Shown piece by piece: positions 14,496-21,599 of a stretch of DNA of 21,635 nucleotides. Made by a program: the position numbers and the translations under genes. Position 1 is the first letter of the stretch; each line of letters opens with the position of its first letter. Source of the DNA: Amarolinea aalborgensis (lineage in GTDB: Bacteria > Chloroflexota > Anaerolineae > SSC4 > Amarolineaceae). The notes below the pieces were generated by a model that saw only the letters and a list, made by a program, of their open reading frames with translations, was not told the DNA's origin and did not search any database. The stretch spans positions 1-21,635 of the forward strand of contig NZ_UETR01000049.1 in NCBI RefSeq assembly GCF_900491745.1, written 5' to 3'.

Positions 14496-15719
14496 ATGGA
14501 TGACATGAACGCAAACGATATTTTAGCGAAAGCGGCGCAAGGCGAGCGCCTGACGCCAGACGAAGGGCTGATCCTGTACCGGGATGGCGACCCCGACGCG
14601 ACGATGGCTGTGGCGCATCAACTGCGCCTGGCGCGCACTACGCCCGGTCAGGTGACGTACCTGGTGGATCGCAACATCAACTACACCAACGCGTGCACGA
14701 CCGATTGCCAGTTCTGCTCCTTCTACCGCGTGCCGGGGCACCCCGAAGTCTACGTGCGCACCCAGGCGGAAATCGGAGAGAAGGTCGAAGAGCTGATCGC
14801 CTGGGGCGGCACCCGCATCCTCATGCAGGGCGGCCACAATCCCGACCTGCGCATCGAGTGGTACGAGGAGATGCTGCGCTGGTTGAAAACCACGTATCCC
14901 GAAATTGAGCTCGACTGCTTCAGCCCATCGGAGATCGAGGCGATTGCCAAGATCGAAGGGATGACAATGGCGCAGGTGCTGCGGCGGCTGCAGGCGGCCG
15001 GGCTGGACGGTCTGCCGGGCGGAGGCGGCGAGATTCTGGACGATGAAGTGCGCAAACGCATCACGCCCAAGAAGACCAAGACCGCGGAATGGCTGGAAGC
15101 GATGCGTATCGCACAGCGCCTGGGCATGACCACGTCAGCCACCATGGTGATCGGCTTCGGCGAGACGCTGCAGCATCGCATCAACTCGCTGACCAACCTG
15201 CGCAATCTGCAGGACGAGAGCCTGGCCAGCCACGGCAACGGTTTCACCGCGTTCATCATGTGGACGGCGCAGCTCAGCACGACCAACAGTCTGGGGCGCA
15301 GCCGTCACCGGGCCAAATACGGTGCGAACTATGACGAATATCTGCACACCAATGCCGTTGCGCGCATCTACCTGGACAATTTTCAGAACTTCCAGGCCAG
15401 TTGGCCGACGCAAGGGTTGGAGACGGCGCGGCGCGCGCTCTACGCCGGCGCCAATGACTTTGGCAGCACCATGCTGGAAGAAAACGTGGTCAGCGCGGCC
15501 AATGCCTACACCGAAGAAAACCCGCGTATGACCGTCTATGACCTGCATGCACAGATTCGCCAGGCCGGCTTCACCCCCGCGCAGCGCGACAGCCGCTATC
15601 GCCTGGTGCGCACGTTCGATCGGGTTTACAGCGAGGCTGAGCTGGCGCCCACGCCGATTCCCTCGCGGCTCGGCGCGCAGCCCCCACCGAATTTCGTTCC
15701 GCTGGCCGTATTGGCCTAG
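14496..15719 (+). CDS. mqnC: Cyclic dehypoxanthine futalosine synthase (radical SAM)
   Basis: Radical SAM enzyme that cyclises dehypoxanthine futalosine to the cyclic form, releasing methionine and 5'-deoxyadenosine. The [4Fe-4S] cluster motif is CTTDCQFC (C67, C71, C74), after VDRNINYTNAC and followed by SFYRVPGHPEVYV. GGTRILMQGGHNPDLRIEWYEE and LDGLPGGGGEIL are MqnC-type segments that separate it from MqnE. Length is 407 residues, somewhat longer than usual because of a C-terminal extension. The ATG at 14496 has no strong Shine-Dalgarno; an in-frame ATG at 14505 is an alternative. It lies just after the structured repeat and shortly before mqnP, within the menaquinone cluster. Its substrate is supplied by MqnE and a nucleosidase not seen here. 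Confidence 0.95.
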   Translation: MDDMNANDILAKAAQGERLTPDEGLILYRDGDPDATMAVAHQLRLARTTPGQVTYLVDRNINYTNACTTDCQFCSFYRVPGHPEVYVRTQAEIGEKVEELIAWGGTRILMQGGHNPDLRIEWYEEMLRWLKTTYPEIELDCFSPSEIEAIAKIEGMTMAQVLRRLQAAGLDGLPGGGGEILDDEVRKRITPKKTKTAEWLEAMRIAQRLGMTTSATMVIGFGETLQHRINSLTNLRNLQDESLASHGNGFTAFIMWTAQLSTTNSLGRSRHRAKYGANYDEYLHTNAVARIYLDNFQNFQASWPTQGLETARRALYAGANDFGSTMLEENVVSAANAYTEENPRMTVYDLHAQIRQAGFTPAQRDSRYRLVRTFDRVYSEAELAPTPIPSRLGAQPPPNFVPLAVLA

Positions 15720-15725
15720 GAGCCT

Positions 15726-15764
15726 TGCGCCGTGAAGCGAATCAACAGGAGTGCTGCGCCGTGA
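15726..15764 (+). repeat. 29-bp-period duplication over the mqnP start, with a mini-ORF
   Basis: TGCGCCGTGAAGCGAATCAA (from 15726) recurs as TGCGCCGTGAAGCGAGTCAA (from 15755). The first GTG (15732) opens a 10-codon reading frame whose TGA (15762-15764) overlaps the mqnP GTG (15761-15763). It may be only the trace of a slippage duplication, or may act as a coupled leader peptide. Confidence 0.55.
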
Positions 15765-16615
15765 AGCGAGTCAAAACGTTCCTCGAAATGATCAAATTCG
15801 AGCACACCATCTTCGCCTTGCCTTTCGCCTATTTGGGCATGGTGTTGGCGGCGCGCGGCTGGCCGACGTGGTGGCAGTTCATCTGGATCACGCTGGCCAT
15901 GGCCGCGGCGCGCACGTTGGCCATGGCCGTCAACCGCGCCGTGGATGCGGCGCTCGACGGCCGCAACCCGCGCACGGCCAACCGCCCCATTCCACGCGGT
16001 GAGTTTTCGCTGCAGCAGACCTGGCTCTTTGCCGCGCTTTCGCTGGCCGTTTTGATCCTGGCCGCGTGGATGCTCAACACCTTCGTGGTGCGACTGCTGC
16101 CCTTGGCCGTGCTGGCGCTGATCGGCTACAGCTTCACCAAGCGCTTCACCTGGCTGAGCCATTTCATCCTGGGGCTGACCGACGGCGCCGCGGCGGCCGG
16201 CGCGTGGGCGGCCGTGGCCGGCAATTTGTCCGGCCCGCTGCCGTGGCTGCTCTGGTTTGCGGTGACGGTGTGGATCGGCGGCTTCGATCTGATCTATGCC
16301 TGCCAGGATGTGGAGTTTGACCGCCGCGAAGGGCTTTATTCCATCCCAGCGCGCTTCGGGGTGGCCGCGGCGCTGCGCCTGGCGCAGCTGTGTCACGTCT
16401 TCACCGTGCTGGCGCTGCTCGTCGTTGGCCTGCTGGCGCCGCTGGGCTGGCCCTACTGGATCAGCCTGGCGCTGGTGTGCGGACTGCTGGCCTACGAACA
16501 CAGCTTGGTGAGCCCGGACGACTTGAGCAAGGTCAATCTGGCCTTTTTTACGGTCAACGGCTACATCAGCGTGATTGCCTTTGTGGGCACGCTGGCGGCG
16601 TTACTCGTGCGTTAG
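15761..16615 (+). CDS. mqnP: UbiA-family prenyltransferase of menaquinone synthesis
   Basis: Integral membrane prenyltransferase that attaches the polyprenyl chain to the naphthoate before UbiD-type decarboxylation. Two Asp-rich motifs typical of UbiA enzymes are visible: NRAVDAALD near the N-terminus and QDVEFDRREGLYSIP in the middle. Many hydrophobic helices follow (for example LLPLAVLALIGYSF and LALLVVGLLAPLGW). I chose GTG 15761 because AGGAG lies nine bases upstream and VKRVKTFLEMIKFEHTIFALPF is the usual N-terminus; this gives 284 residues. The frame is open further upstream to 15725 without a good ribosome site. It follows mqnC closely and precedes a small membrane protein. In other contexts a UbiA protein could act on 4-hydroxybenzoate, but the neighbours favour menaquinone. 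Confidence 0.92.
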   Translation: MKRVKTFLEMIKFEHTIFALPFAYLGMVLAARGWPTWWQFIWITLAMAAARTLAMAVNRAVDAALDGRNPRTANRPIPRGEFSLQQTWLFAALSLAVLILAAWMLNTFVVRLLPLAVLALIGYSFTKRFTWLSHFILGLTDGAAAAGAWAAVAGNLSGPLPWLLWFAVTVWIGGFDLIYACQDVEFDRREGLYSIPARFGVAAALRLAQLCHVFTVLALLVVGLLAPLGWPYWISLALVCGLLAYEHSLVSPDDLSKVNLAFFTVNGYISVIAFVGTLAALLVR

Positions 16616-16634
16616 ATCAAGCGTGGAGGGACAC

Positions 16635-17165
16635 ATGGCCGCGTTGACCCGCAACGAGTTCTACAAACTGAGCCAGGAGTGCCGGGACTACGCGCGGCGG
16701 CTGGCGCTGCATGATCAACAGGGCGTGGAGCGGCCGCTGTGCCTGGAGTGCAACCAGTTCCTGGCGCGTGTGCAGGCGTATGACCTGCTGCAGGGGCGGC
16801 TGAAGCAGGTGCGCCCGGCGCGGCCCATCACGCGCGGTCTGGTCATGACTGTCTTTTTGATCGCCAGCTTCCTGCTGGCTGTGTTGGTTCTGCCCGGCGT
16901 GAGTCGCGGGGTCATAACCGGGTATTCCGTGGCGTGGCCGCTGCTGGCGCTGGGGGTCTTCCTGGTGCCGCCGACTTTTTACGGCACCAGCGTTGAACAA
17001 ATCGAAGGCAAGGTGCTGCGCGTGGTTGAGGCTCTGCAGGTGATCTTGGAGAAGAATGAGCTGGGCGTGACCGAGGCCGTCTTTTTTTCGATCAAAGAGA
17101 TGCTCGATGAAGCCCATAACGAGCTGTACCAGCAGGTTTCCCTGGCGCACCCTGGACAAATGTAA
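16635..17165 (+). CDS. Unknown two-helix membrane protein in the menaquinone cluster
   Basis: A 176-residue protein I do not recognise. It has an N-terminal soluble part of about 65 residues with a CLECNQF pair of cysteines (C36, C39) and another at C16. Two membrane helices follow (about 68-88 and 95-116) with a short loop, then a C-terminal soluble, largely helical segment of about 60 residues (EQIEGKVLRVVEALQVILEKNE and after; partial sequence quoted). ATG 16635 is preceded by GGAGG at the right distance; upstream in-frame starts overlap mqnP and are unlikely. It lies 19 bases after mqnP and 38 before mqnE on the same strand, so it is probably cotranscribed. A membrane-anchored helper for quinone synthesis or a metal/redox protein is conceivable, but the sequence does not decide. 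Confidence 0.8.
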   Translation: MAALTRNEFYKLSQECRDYARRLALHDQQGVERPLCLECNQFLARVQAYDLLQGRLKQVRPARPITRGLVMTVFLIASFLLAVLVLPGVSRGVITGYSVAWPLLALGVFLVPPTFYGTSVEQIEGKVLRVVEALQVILEKNELGVTEAVFFSIKEMLDEAHNELYQQVSLAHPGQM

Positions 17166-17203
17166 ACAAAAAGAATGAAATACAAACAAAATGGAGTCAT
17201 GAG

Positions 17204-18436
17204 ATGATCGTTGCTGAACGAACAACCGGGTTAGCCGATTTGGTCGCCAAAGTGGAAGCCGGCCAGCGCCTGAGCTTCGAGGATGGTGTGCGTCTGTTCA
17301 ACTCGCACGACTTGCTGACCATCGGCCAGATGGCCGACCTGGTCAATACGCGCCTGAACGGCGGGCGCTACGTTTTTTTCAACCAGAACCGCCACATCAA
17401 TCCGACCAATGTCTGCGCATTTCACTGCAATTTCTGCTCGTTTCGCCGTGATGAGGGCGAAGCGGGCGCTTACACCTGGCACGCGGATGAGATCGTGGAA
17501 CATGTGCGCGCCGACGCCCTGCCCAACGTGAGCGAGTTCCATATCGTGGGTGGGCTGCACACCAGCGAGCCGTTCGAATACTACGAAGATTTCCTGGCCG
17601 CGCTCAAGCAGGCTTACCCCTGGATTCACCTCAAGGCCTTTACGGCGGTCGAGATTGATTTCTTTGCCCAAATGACCGGCATGAGCCATGAGCAAGTCTT
17701 GCGCCGCCTGATGGCCGCGGGACTGGACTCGATGCCGGGCGGGGGCGCGGAAATCTTCCATCCGGAGATTCGACGCAAGATTTGCCCAGAGAAGGCGGAC
17801 GGCGACACCTGGCTGGCGATTCACCGCACCGCGCATCAGCTGGGCCTGCGCACCAACGCGACCATGCTTTACGGCCATATCGAAGGGCCGGAGCACCGCG
17901 TGGACCATCTCCTGCGCCTGCGCGAGCTGCAGGACGACACCGGCGGCTTCCAGACCTTCATCCCGCTGCGTTTCCATGCTGATAACAACGCGCTGGGCCA
18001 GCGCGCCAACTGGACGACCGCGCACGACACGTTGAAGACCCTAGCCGTCAGCCGCATTCTGCTCGACAATTTCCCGCACATCAAGGCCTATTGGATCATG
18101 CTGACGCCGCCGATTGCGCAGCTGGCGCTGCACTTTGGCGCGGATGACATTGACGGCACGGTGGTGGAGGAGAAGATTTACCACGAAGCCGGCGCCACGA
18201 CCGAGGAGCAGTTGGACAAGCTGGAGTTGATGCGCCTGATCGTCGCTGCCGGCCGCGTCCCCGCGGAACGCGATACGCTGTACAATGTGGTGAAGGTCTA
18301 CGATCAACCCATCGAGCAGCTCGAAGCCGAATTGGTTGCCCGACGCAAGCAGGCGCGCGTCGCGGCCAAACAGGCCAGGCGCACGAACGGCGCGCAGGCT
18401 CAGCGCATCCCCCTGGTTGATGAGGCCGCGCTTTGA
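17204..18436 (+). CDS. mqnE: Aminofutalosine synthase (radical SAM)
   Basis: Radical SAM enzyme that adds the 5'-deoxyadenosyl radical to 3-enolpyruvylbenzoate and forms 6-amino-6-deoxyfutalosine. The cluster motif is CAFHCNFC (C71, C75, C78) after NRHINPTNV. EFHIVGGLHTSEPFEYYEDFL, the KAFTAVEIDFF segment and DSMPGGGAEIFHPEIRRKICPEK are MqnE-type and differ from the neighbouring MqnC. Length is 410 residues; the last 40 or so form a basic, alanine-rich tail beyond the conserved core. GGAG lies upstream of the ATG. It sits with mqnL, mqnC and mqnP and is followed by a toxin-antitoxin patch before mqnA. Its presence indicates the aminofutalosine branch of the pathway. Confidence 0.95.
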   Translation: MIVAERTTGLADLVAKVEAGQRLSFEDGVRLFNSHDLLTIGQMADLVNTRLNGGRYVFFNQNRHINPTNVCAFHCNFCSFRRDEGEAGAYTWHADEIVEHVRADALPNVSEFHIVGGLHTSEPFEYYEDFLAALKQAYPWIHLKAFTAVEIDFFAQMTGMSHEQVLRRLMAAGLDSMPGGGAEIFHPEIRRKICPEKADGDTWLAIHRTAHQLGLRTNATMLYGHIEGPEHRVDHLLRLRELQDDTGGFQTFIPLRFHADNNALGQRANWTTAHDTLKTLAVSRILLDNFPHIKAYWIMLTPPIAQLALHFGADDIDGTVVEEKIYHEAGATTEEQLDKLELMRLIVAAGRVPAERDTLYNVVKVYDQPIEQLEAELVARRKQARVAAKQARRTNGAQAQRIPLVDEAAL

Positions 18437-18456
18437 AGATATTTTGAAGGGATTAG

Positions 18457-18738
18457 ATGGACATAGCCTACTCGGTAGAAGGTGTTCCAATTCGTCTCAC
18501 GACAGAGCGCTGGTTGCACATCGTGGTCAGAGCTATTCCTCTGCTCATTGATTTTCCAATGCATCGTTTCTCAGTAGATTATGACGAAGAAGCCGATGTG
18601 CTTTATATCAGCCTGCAACGACCCCAGAAGGCGACTAACACCGTCATGACCGATGATGGCATGCTTCTTCGTTATCGTGGACGACAGCTCGTTGGCATTA
18701 CGATTCTCGACGCTTCGACGCGATCATCCGTGACATGA
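18457..18738 (+). CDS. DUF2283 protein fused to a truncated partner N-terminus
   Basis: The C-terminal 60 residues (from MHRFSVDYDEEADVLYIS, 18559) are a complete DUF2283 domain ending LLRYRGRQLVGITILDAS; such small proteins are found in toxin-antitoxin-like pairs. The first 23 residues, SVEGVPIRLTTERWLHIV, resemble the start of the protein usually encoded just before DUF2283. That partner is normally about 90 residues, so most of it appears to be deleted and the stump now reads in frame into DUF2283. The start at 18457 has GAAGGG upstream; DUF2283 alone would start at 18559 with a weak site. The patch is more AT-rich than the menaquinone genes around it. Function unknown; it may be a decayed remnant. 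Confidence 0.65.
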   Translation: MDIAYSVEGVPIRLTTERWLHIVVRAIPLLIDFPMHRFSVDYDEEADVLYISLQRPQKATNTVMTDDGMLLRYRGRQLVGITILDASTRSSVT

Positions 18739-18820
18739 TTGGCGATTCCGAAGGCGCTTGATCCTAAACAGCGACAAGTCTAACAAGAAAGTGAAGAAGT
18801 TACTCGCAGACGGAGGCAGT

Positions 18821-19066
18821 ATGACGGTAACACGAGAATTGCTGAAAAACGAGATTGAGAAGGTTCGTGATGATTATCTGGACATGCTATACCAGATCAT
18901 CAGGGTCTTCGAATCGCCGGTGAGCAAAACCACGCCGTCTACTGGGGTTAACATGCCGATTGTCATAAGACGCCCGTACGGACTGTGTGCTGGCGAGTTC
19001 ACGGTTCCTGCAGACTTTAACGATCCACTGTCGGATGAGATTCTTGTGGAGTTCGAAAACGAATGA
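18821..19066 (+). CDS. Antitoxin-like small protein of a PIN toxin pair
   Basis: An 81-residue protein with a helical N-terminal half (RELLKNEIEKVRDDYLDMLYQIIRV) and a C-terminal RPYGLCAGEFTVPADFNDPLSDEILVEFE. The latter resembles the toxin-binding tail of DUF2281-type and related antitoxins. ATG 18821 is preceded by GGAGG with a four-base gap; a TTG at 18758 in the same frame is less likely. Its stop overlaps the toxin start (ATGA at 19063-19066), the usual antitoxin-then-toxin order. The N-terminal DNA-binding fold is not certain from sequence alone. Inserted between mqnE and mqnA in an AT-richer patch. Confidence 0.75.
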   Translation: MTVTRELLKNEIEKVRDDYLDMLYQIIRVFESPVSKTTPSTGVNMPIVIRRPYGLCAGEFTVPADFNDPLSDEILVEFENE

Positions 19067-19451
19067 GACTCCTTTTGGATACGCACGTCTTTCTGTGGTT
19101 CATCAGCGCCGATGTGCGATTGGCCAACCCGGCAAGAGAGGCTATCGAGAACCCGGCAAACGAGGTTTTTTGAGCATCATCTCTTTGTGGGAAACCATCG
19201 TAAAGCATCAATTGGGTAAGCTTTGGTTACCTGAACCGCCAGAAGTTTACTTACCGCGTCAACGTGTGCGCCACCAGATCGAAAAGCTCGATTTGGATGA
19301 AACCAGTGTTGCGCAGCTTGCTCGATTACCGGCCCTCCATCGCGATCCATTCGATCGTATGTTGGTCTGTCAAGCCTTGCAGCATAGGCTGACCCTTGTA
19401 ACAGGAGATGAAATCCTGCACTCGTACCCGGTTATCTGCTTGAAGGCCTAA
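19063..19451 (+). pseudogene. PIN-domain toxin with a one-base frameshift in a T run
   Basis: The ATG at 19063 opens MRLLLDTHVFLWFISAD, a VapC-type PIN start with its first Asp (D6), but the frame stops at TGA 19171-19173. The next frame continues without a break of homology: LSIISLWETIVKHQLGKL, DPFDRMLVCQA and LVTGDEIL, ending at 19451. Joined, the two parts give about 129 residues with all expected acids (D6, the E of SLWE, the D of DPFDR and the D of VTGD). The join falls in a run of six T (19166-19171); seven T would restore the frame as VFLSIISLWE. The gene may be a recent pseudogene, a sequencing or assembly error, or a product of slippage. It overlaps its antitoxin by four bases. Confidence 0.85.
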
Positions 19452-19485
19452 GAGTGACCGTACAAAGAGGTGCGGAGAAGACAAT

Positions 19486-20367
19486 ATGACCTTAACCATT
19501 GGCGTCATTGACTATTTGAATGTGCAGCCGGTTTACTACCGTTTGCAGGAACGCCTGGCGGGACGCGATGTGCGCTTCGTCTACGGCGTGCCGACGGCGC
19601 TCAACCGGATGCTGATTGACGGCGAGATTGACCTCGCGCCCATCTCGGCCATCGAAACCGCGCGCCATGCCGACCGCTTGGCCGTTATCCCCGACCTGGG
19701 CATCGCCACGCTCGGCGCGGTCAAGACGGTGCTGCTCTTTAGCTGGATGCCCGACCCGGCCGAACTGGACGGCTGCACGGTGGCCTTGACCGATCATTCG
19801 GCCACGAGCGTGGAGCTGCTCAAAACCTTGTGCCGGGAACGCTATGGCATTGCCCCGCGCTGGCGGGTGACGCCGCAAAACCTGGAAGAGATGCTCACCC
19901 GTGCCTCCGGCGCGCTTCTCATTGGCGATGAGGCGTTGATCGAAGGCTCGCTGCATCGCGGCGTAGCGCGGCGCGGTGTGCCGCACGTCTTCGACCTGGG
20001 CGATGAGTGGCTGAAGTGGACGGGACTGCCGTTCGTTTTTGCCCTCTGGTCGGTGCGCCGTGATCGCCTGGCTGACCTAGCGGCCAGCGGCATCGTGCCT
20101 GCGCTGCACGCAGCCAAGGCGGACGGCTTGCAGCACCTGGAGGCCATCGCGCAAGGCTACGCGCCGCGGTTGAACCTGCCGCCCGGCCTGCTCACCAAGT
20201 ACCTGCGCGATCTGCGTTACGATCTGACCGGCTGGGACCTGGCGGGCCTGGAGCGCTTCCTGCACCTGACCGTGCCTGAGATGGCGCCCGACGCGCTGCT
20301 GGCGTGGCAGGATGAACGTCAGACGCTGGAACCTCTCTTCGCCGCCGCGCTGGCGCCGGCCGGATAG
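19486..20367 (+). CDS. mqnA: Chorismate dehydratase (first futalosine-pathway enzyme)
   Basis: Converts chorismate to 3-enolpyruvylbenzoate, the committed step into futalosine-type menaquinone synthesis; cytoplasmic, with a periplasmic-binding-protein-like fold. The 293 residues begin TIGVIDYLNVQPVYYRL, the typical MqnA opening. LNRMLIDGEIDLAPISAIE, VALTDHSATSVELLK and GDEALIEGSL follow, then LPFVFALWSVRRD. GGAG lies eight bases before the ATG. It is separated from mqnE by the toxin-antitoxin patch but lies on the same strand. Its stop TAG shares its last base with a GTG start of the MtnA-like gene, which points to coupled translation. Confidence 0.95.
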   Translation: MTLTIGVIDYLNVQPVYYRLQERLAGRDVRFVYGVPTALNRMLIDGEIDLAPISAIETARHADRLAVIPDLGIATLGAVKTVLLFSWMPDPAELDGCTVALTDHSATSVELLKTLCRERYGIAPRWRVTPQNLEEMLTRASGALLIGDEALIEGSLHRGVARRGVPHVFDLGDEWLKWTGLPFVFALWSVRRDRLADLAASGIVPALHAAKADGLQHLEAIAQGYAPRLNLPPGLLTKYLRDLRYDLTGWDLAGLERFLHLTVPEMAPDALLAWQDERQTLEPLFAAALAPAG

Positions 20368-21431
20368 TGTTGACGCAAGCGCCTATGAATACACAAGGAA
20401 CGCTCGCCATTCCCCCGTGCCCGGCCCTGTTGGCCGACCGCTTCAACACCCTGCGTTTTGATCGCGAACAGCAGGCTGTGGTGTTGCTCGACCGCCGCGC
20501 CTATCCATTCCGCACGACGTATGTCGCCTGTCGCACGGTGGAAGAGACGGCGCAGGCCATCGAGCAGATGGTGGTGCAGGGCGGCCCACCGCTGGCCTAC
20601 GCCGCGGGTCTCGGTCTGGCGGTGGCCGGGCCTGGCCTGGACGATTTGCGCCAGGCCAGCCAACGCCTGCTCGCGACGCGGCCGACGGCCGATGATCTGC
20701 ACGCCATCGTGCCGCAGGCGCTGCAGCGCGCAGAGGCGGCGGTGGCCGCAGGCGAAAGCCCACAAGCCGCCATCCTGGATTATGTGAATAGCGAAATTGA
20801 ACGCGGCAATCAGGTCAGCCAGGCTTGCGGCGCGCACGCGGCCACGCTCCTGCGCGACGGCGATCGCATCTTGACCCACTGCCTGGCCGGCGCCGCGCTG
20901 TGCTGGATGCTGTGGATTGCCAGGCAGCAGGGCAAGCAGGTGACGTTGATTCCGACCGAGACGCGGCCGTACCTGCAAGGCGCCCGCCTGACCGCCCAGT
21001 GCGCCGTAGAGATGGGCATCCCGGTCAAGCTGATCACCGACGGCATGCCGGCGCACCTGATGAGCCAGGGCTTGATTGACAAGTTCATCTGCGCGGCCGA
21101 CCGTATCACCCTGGACGGGCACATTACCAACAAGGTTGGCACCCTGCACAACGCCATCGCCGCGTCCTATTACGGGATTCCGTTCTACGTCCTGGGTTAC
21201 GACGGCCCTGACCTAAAGACGCCAACCGCGGACGCCATCGAAATCGAGCAGCGCAACCCGACTGAGGTTTTCTACGCGCGGGGACGTGAGGGAACGGTGC
21301 GCACCGCCGTGGAGGGCATTGACGGCGCTTATCCAGCGTTCGACATCACCCCGCCGCACCTGATTGCCGGCATCGTCACCGATCGCGGGATTTTTCCGCC
21401 GACATTGGTCGCGCGGTATTGGGAGGGGTGA
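20367..21431 (+). CDS. MtnA-like aldose-1-phosphate isomerase (eIF2B-like family)
   Basis: Related to methylthioribose-1-phosphate isomerase, which converts the aldose-1-phosphate from nucleoside salvage to a ketose-1-phosphate. Family marks are ETRPYLQGARLTA, the catalytic cysteine in ILTHCLAG (C172), the catalytic aspartate in CAADRI (D245), TNKVGT, and PAFDITPPHLI near the end. Departures from standard MtnA include VQGGPPLAY where VRGAPAIG is usual and HCLAGAALCW where HCNxGALAT is usual, so the substrate may differ. Length is 354 residues from GTG 20367, which overlaps the mqnA stop; ATG 20385 is an alternative start and neither has a strong ribosome site. Lying against mqnA, it may recycle 5-deoxyribose phosphate from the 5'-deoxyadenosine made by MqnC; that is inference. 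Ordinary methionine salvage is the simpler alternative, but no other salvage gene is present. Confidence 0.85.
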   Translation: MLTQAPMNTQGTLAIPPCPALLADRFNTLRFDREQQAVVLLDRRAYPFRTTYVACRTVEETAQAIEQMVVQGGPPLAYAAGLGLAVAGPGLDDLRQASQRLLATRPTADDLHAIVPQALQRAEAAVAAGESPQAAILDYVNSEIERGNQVSQACGAHAATLLRDGDRILTHCLAGAALCWMLWIARQQGKQVTLIPTETRPYLQGARLTAQCAVEMGIPVKLITDGMPAHLMSQGLIDKFICAADRITLDGHITNKVGTLHNAIAASYYGIPFYVLGYDGPDLKTPTADAIEIEQRNPTEVFYARGREGTVRTAVEGIDGAYPAFDITPPHLIAGIVTDRGIFPPTLVARYWEG

Positions 21432-21448
21432 GGGAGTGAAAAAAGGGC

Positions 21449-21477
21449 TTGATAGTTCTCTCGCCGTGGTGTAAAAT
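21449..21477 (+). promoter_or_regulatory. Sigma-70-type promoter at the right edge
   Basis: TTGATA (21449-21454), 17-base spacer and TAAAAT (21472-21477), each five of six consensus bases. Transcription would begin near 21484 and run out of the window, so a new plus-strand unit probably starts here, 18 bases after the MtnA-like gene ends. Confidence 0.65.
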
Positions 21478-21576
21478 CGTGCCAGGCGTGTTTACCGCTT
21501 CGTTGTGCGTACGGTAGGCGCGCGAGTCGGCTCTCAAATTCCATAGTGCACGTTTTCCGGACGGCTCAGTTCAAGT

Positions 21577-21599
21577 GGCGCCAGAAAAGCGCTGGCGCC
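21577..21599 (+). other. GC-rich hairpin in the leader at the right edge
   Basis: GGCGCCAG (21577-21584) pairs with CTGGCGCC (21592-21599) around a seven-base loop. It lies about 95 bases after the predicted transcription start and is not followed by a T run, so it is not a standard terminator. An ATG at 21605 opens a frame (MRRLDRYGK) to the window end and may be a gene start, but ten codons are too few to judge. Confidence 0.45.

Noticed and set aside
14094..14503. Two similar small reading frames (70 and 66 codons) in the tandem repeat
   Set aside because: They match each other only because the DNA is duplicated. They lie in different frames, the minus strand is equally open, and the preserved feature is the stem pairing rather than the protein.
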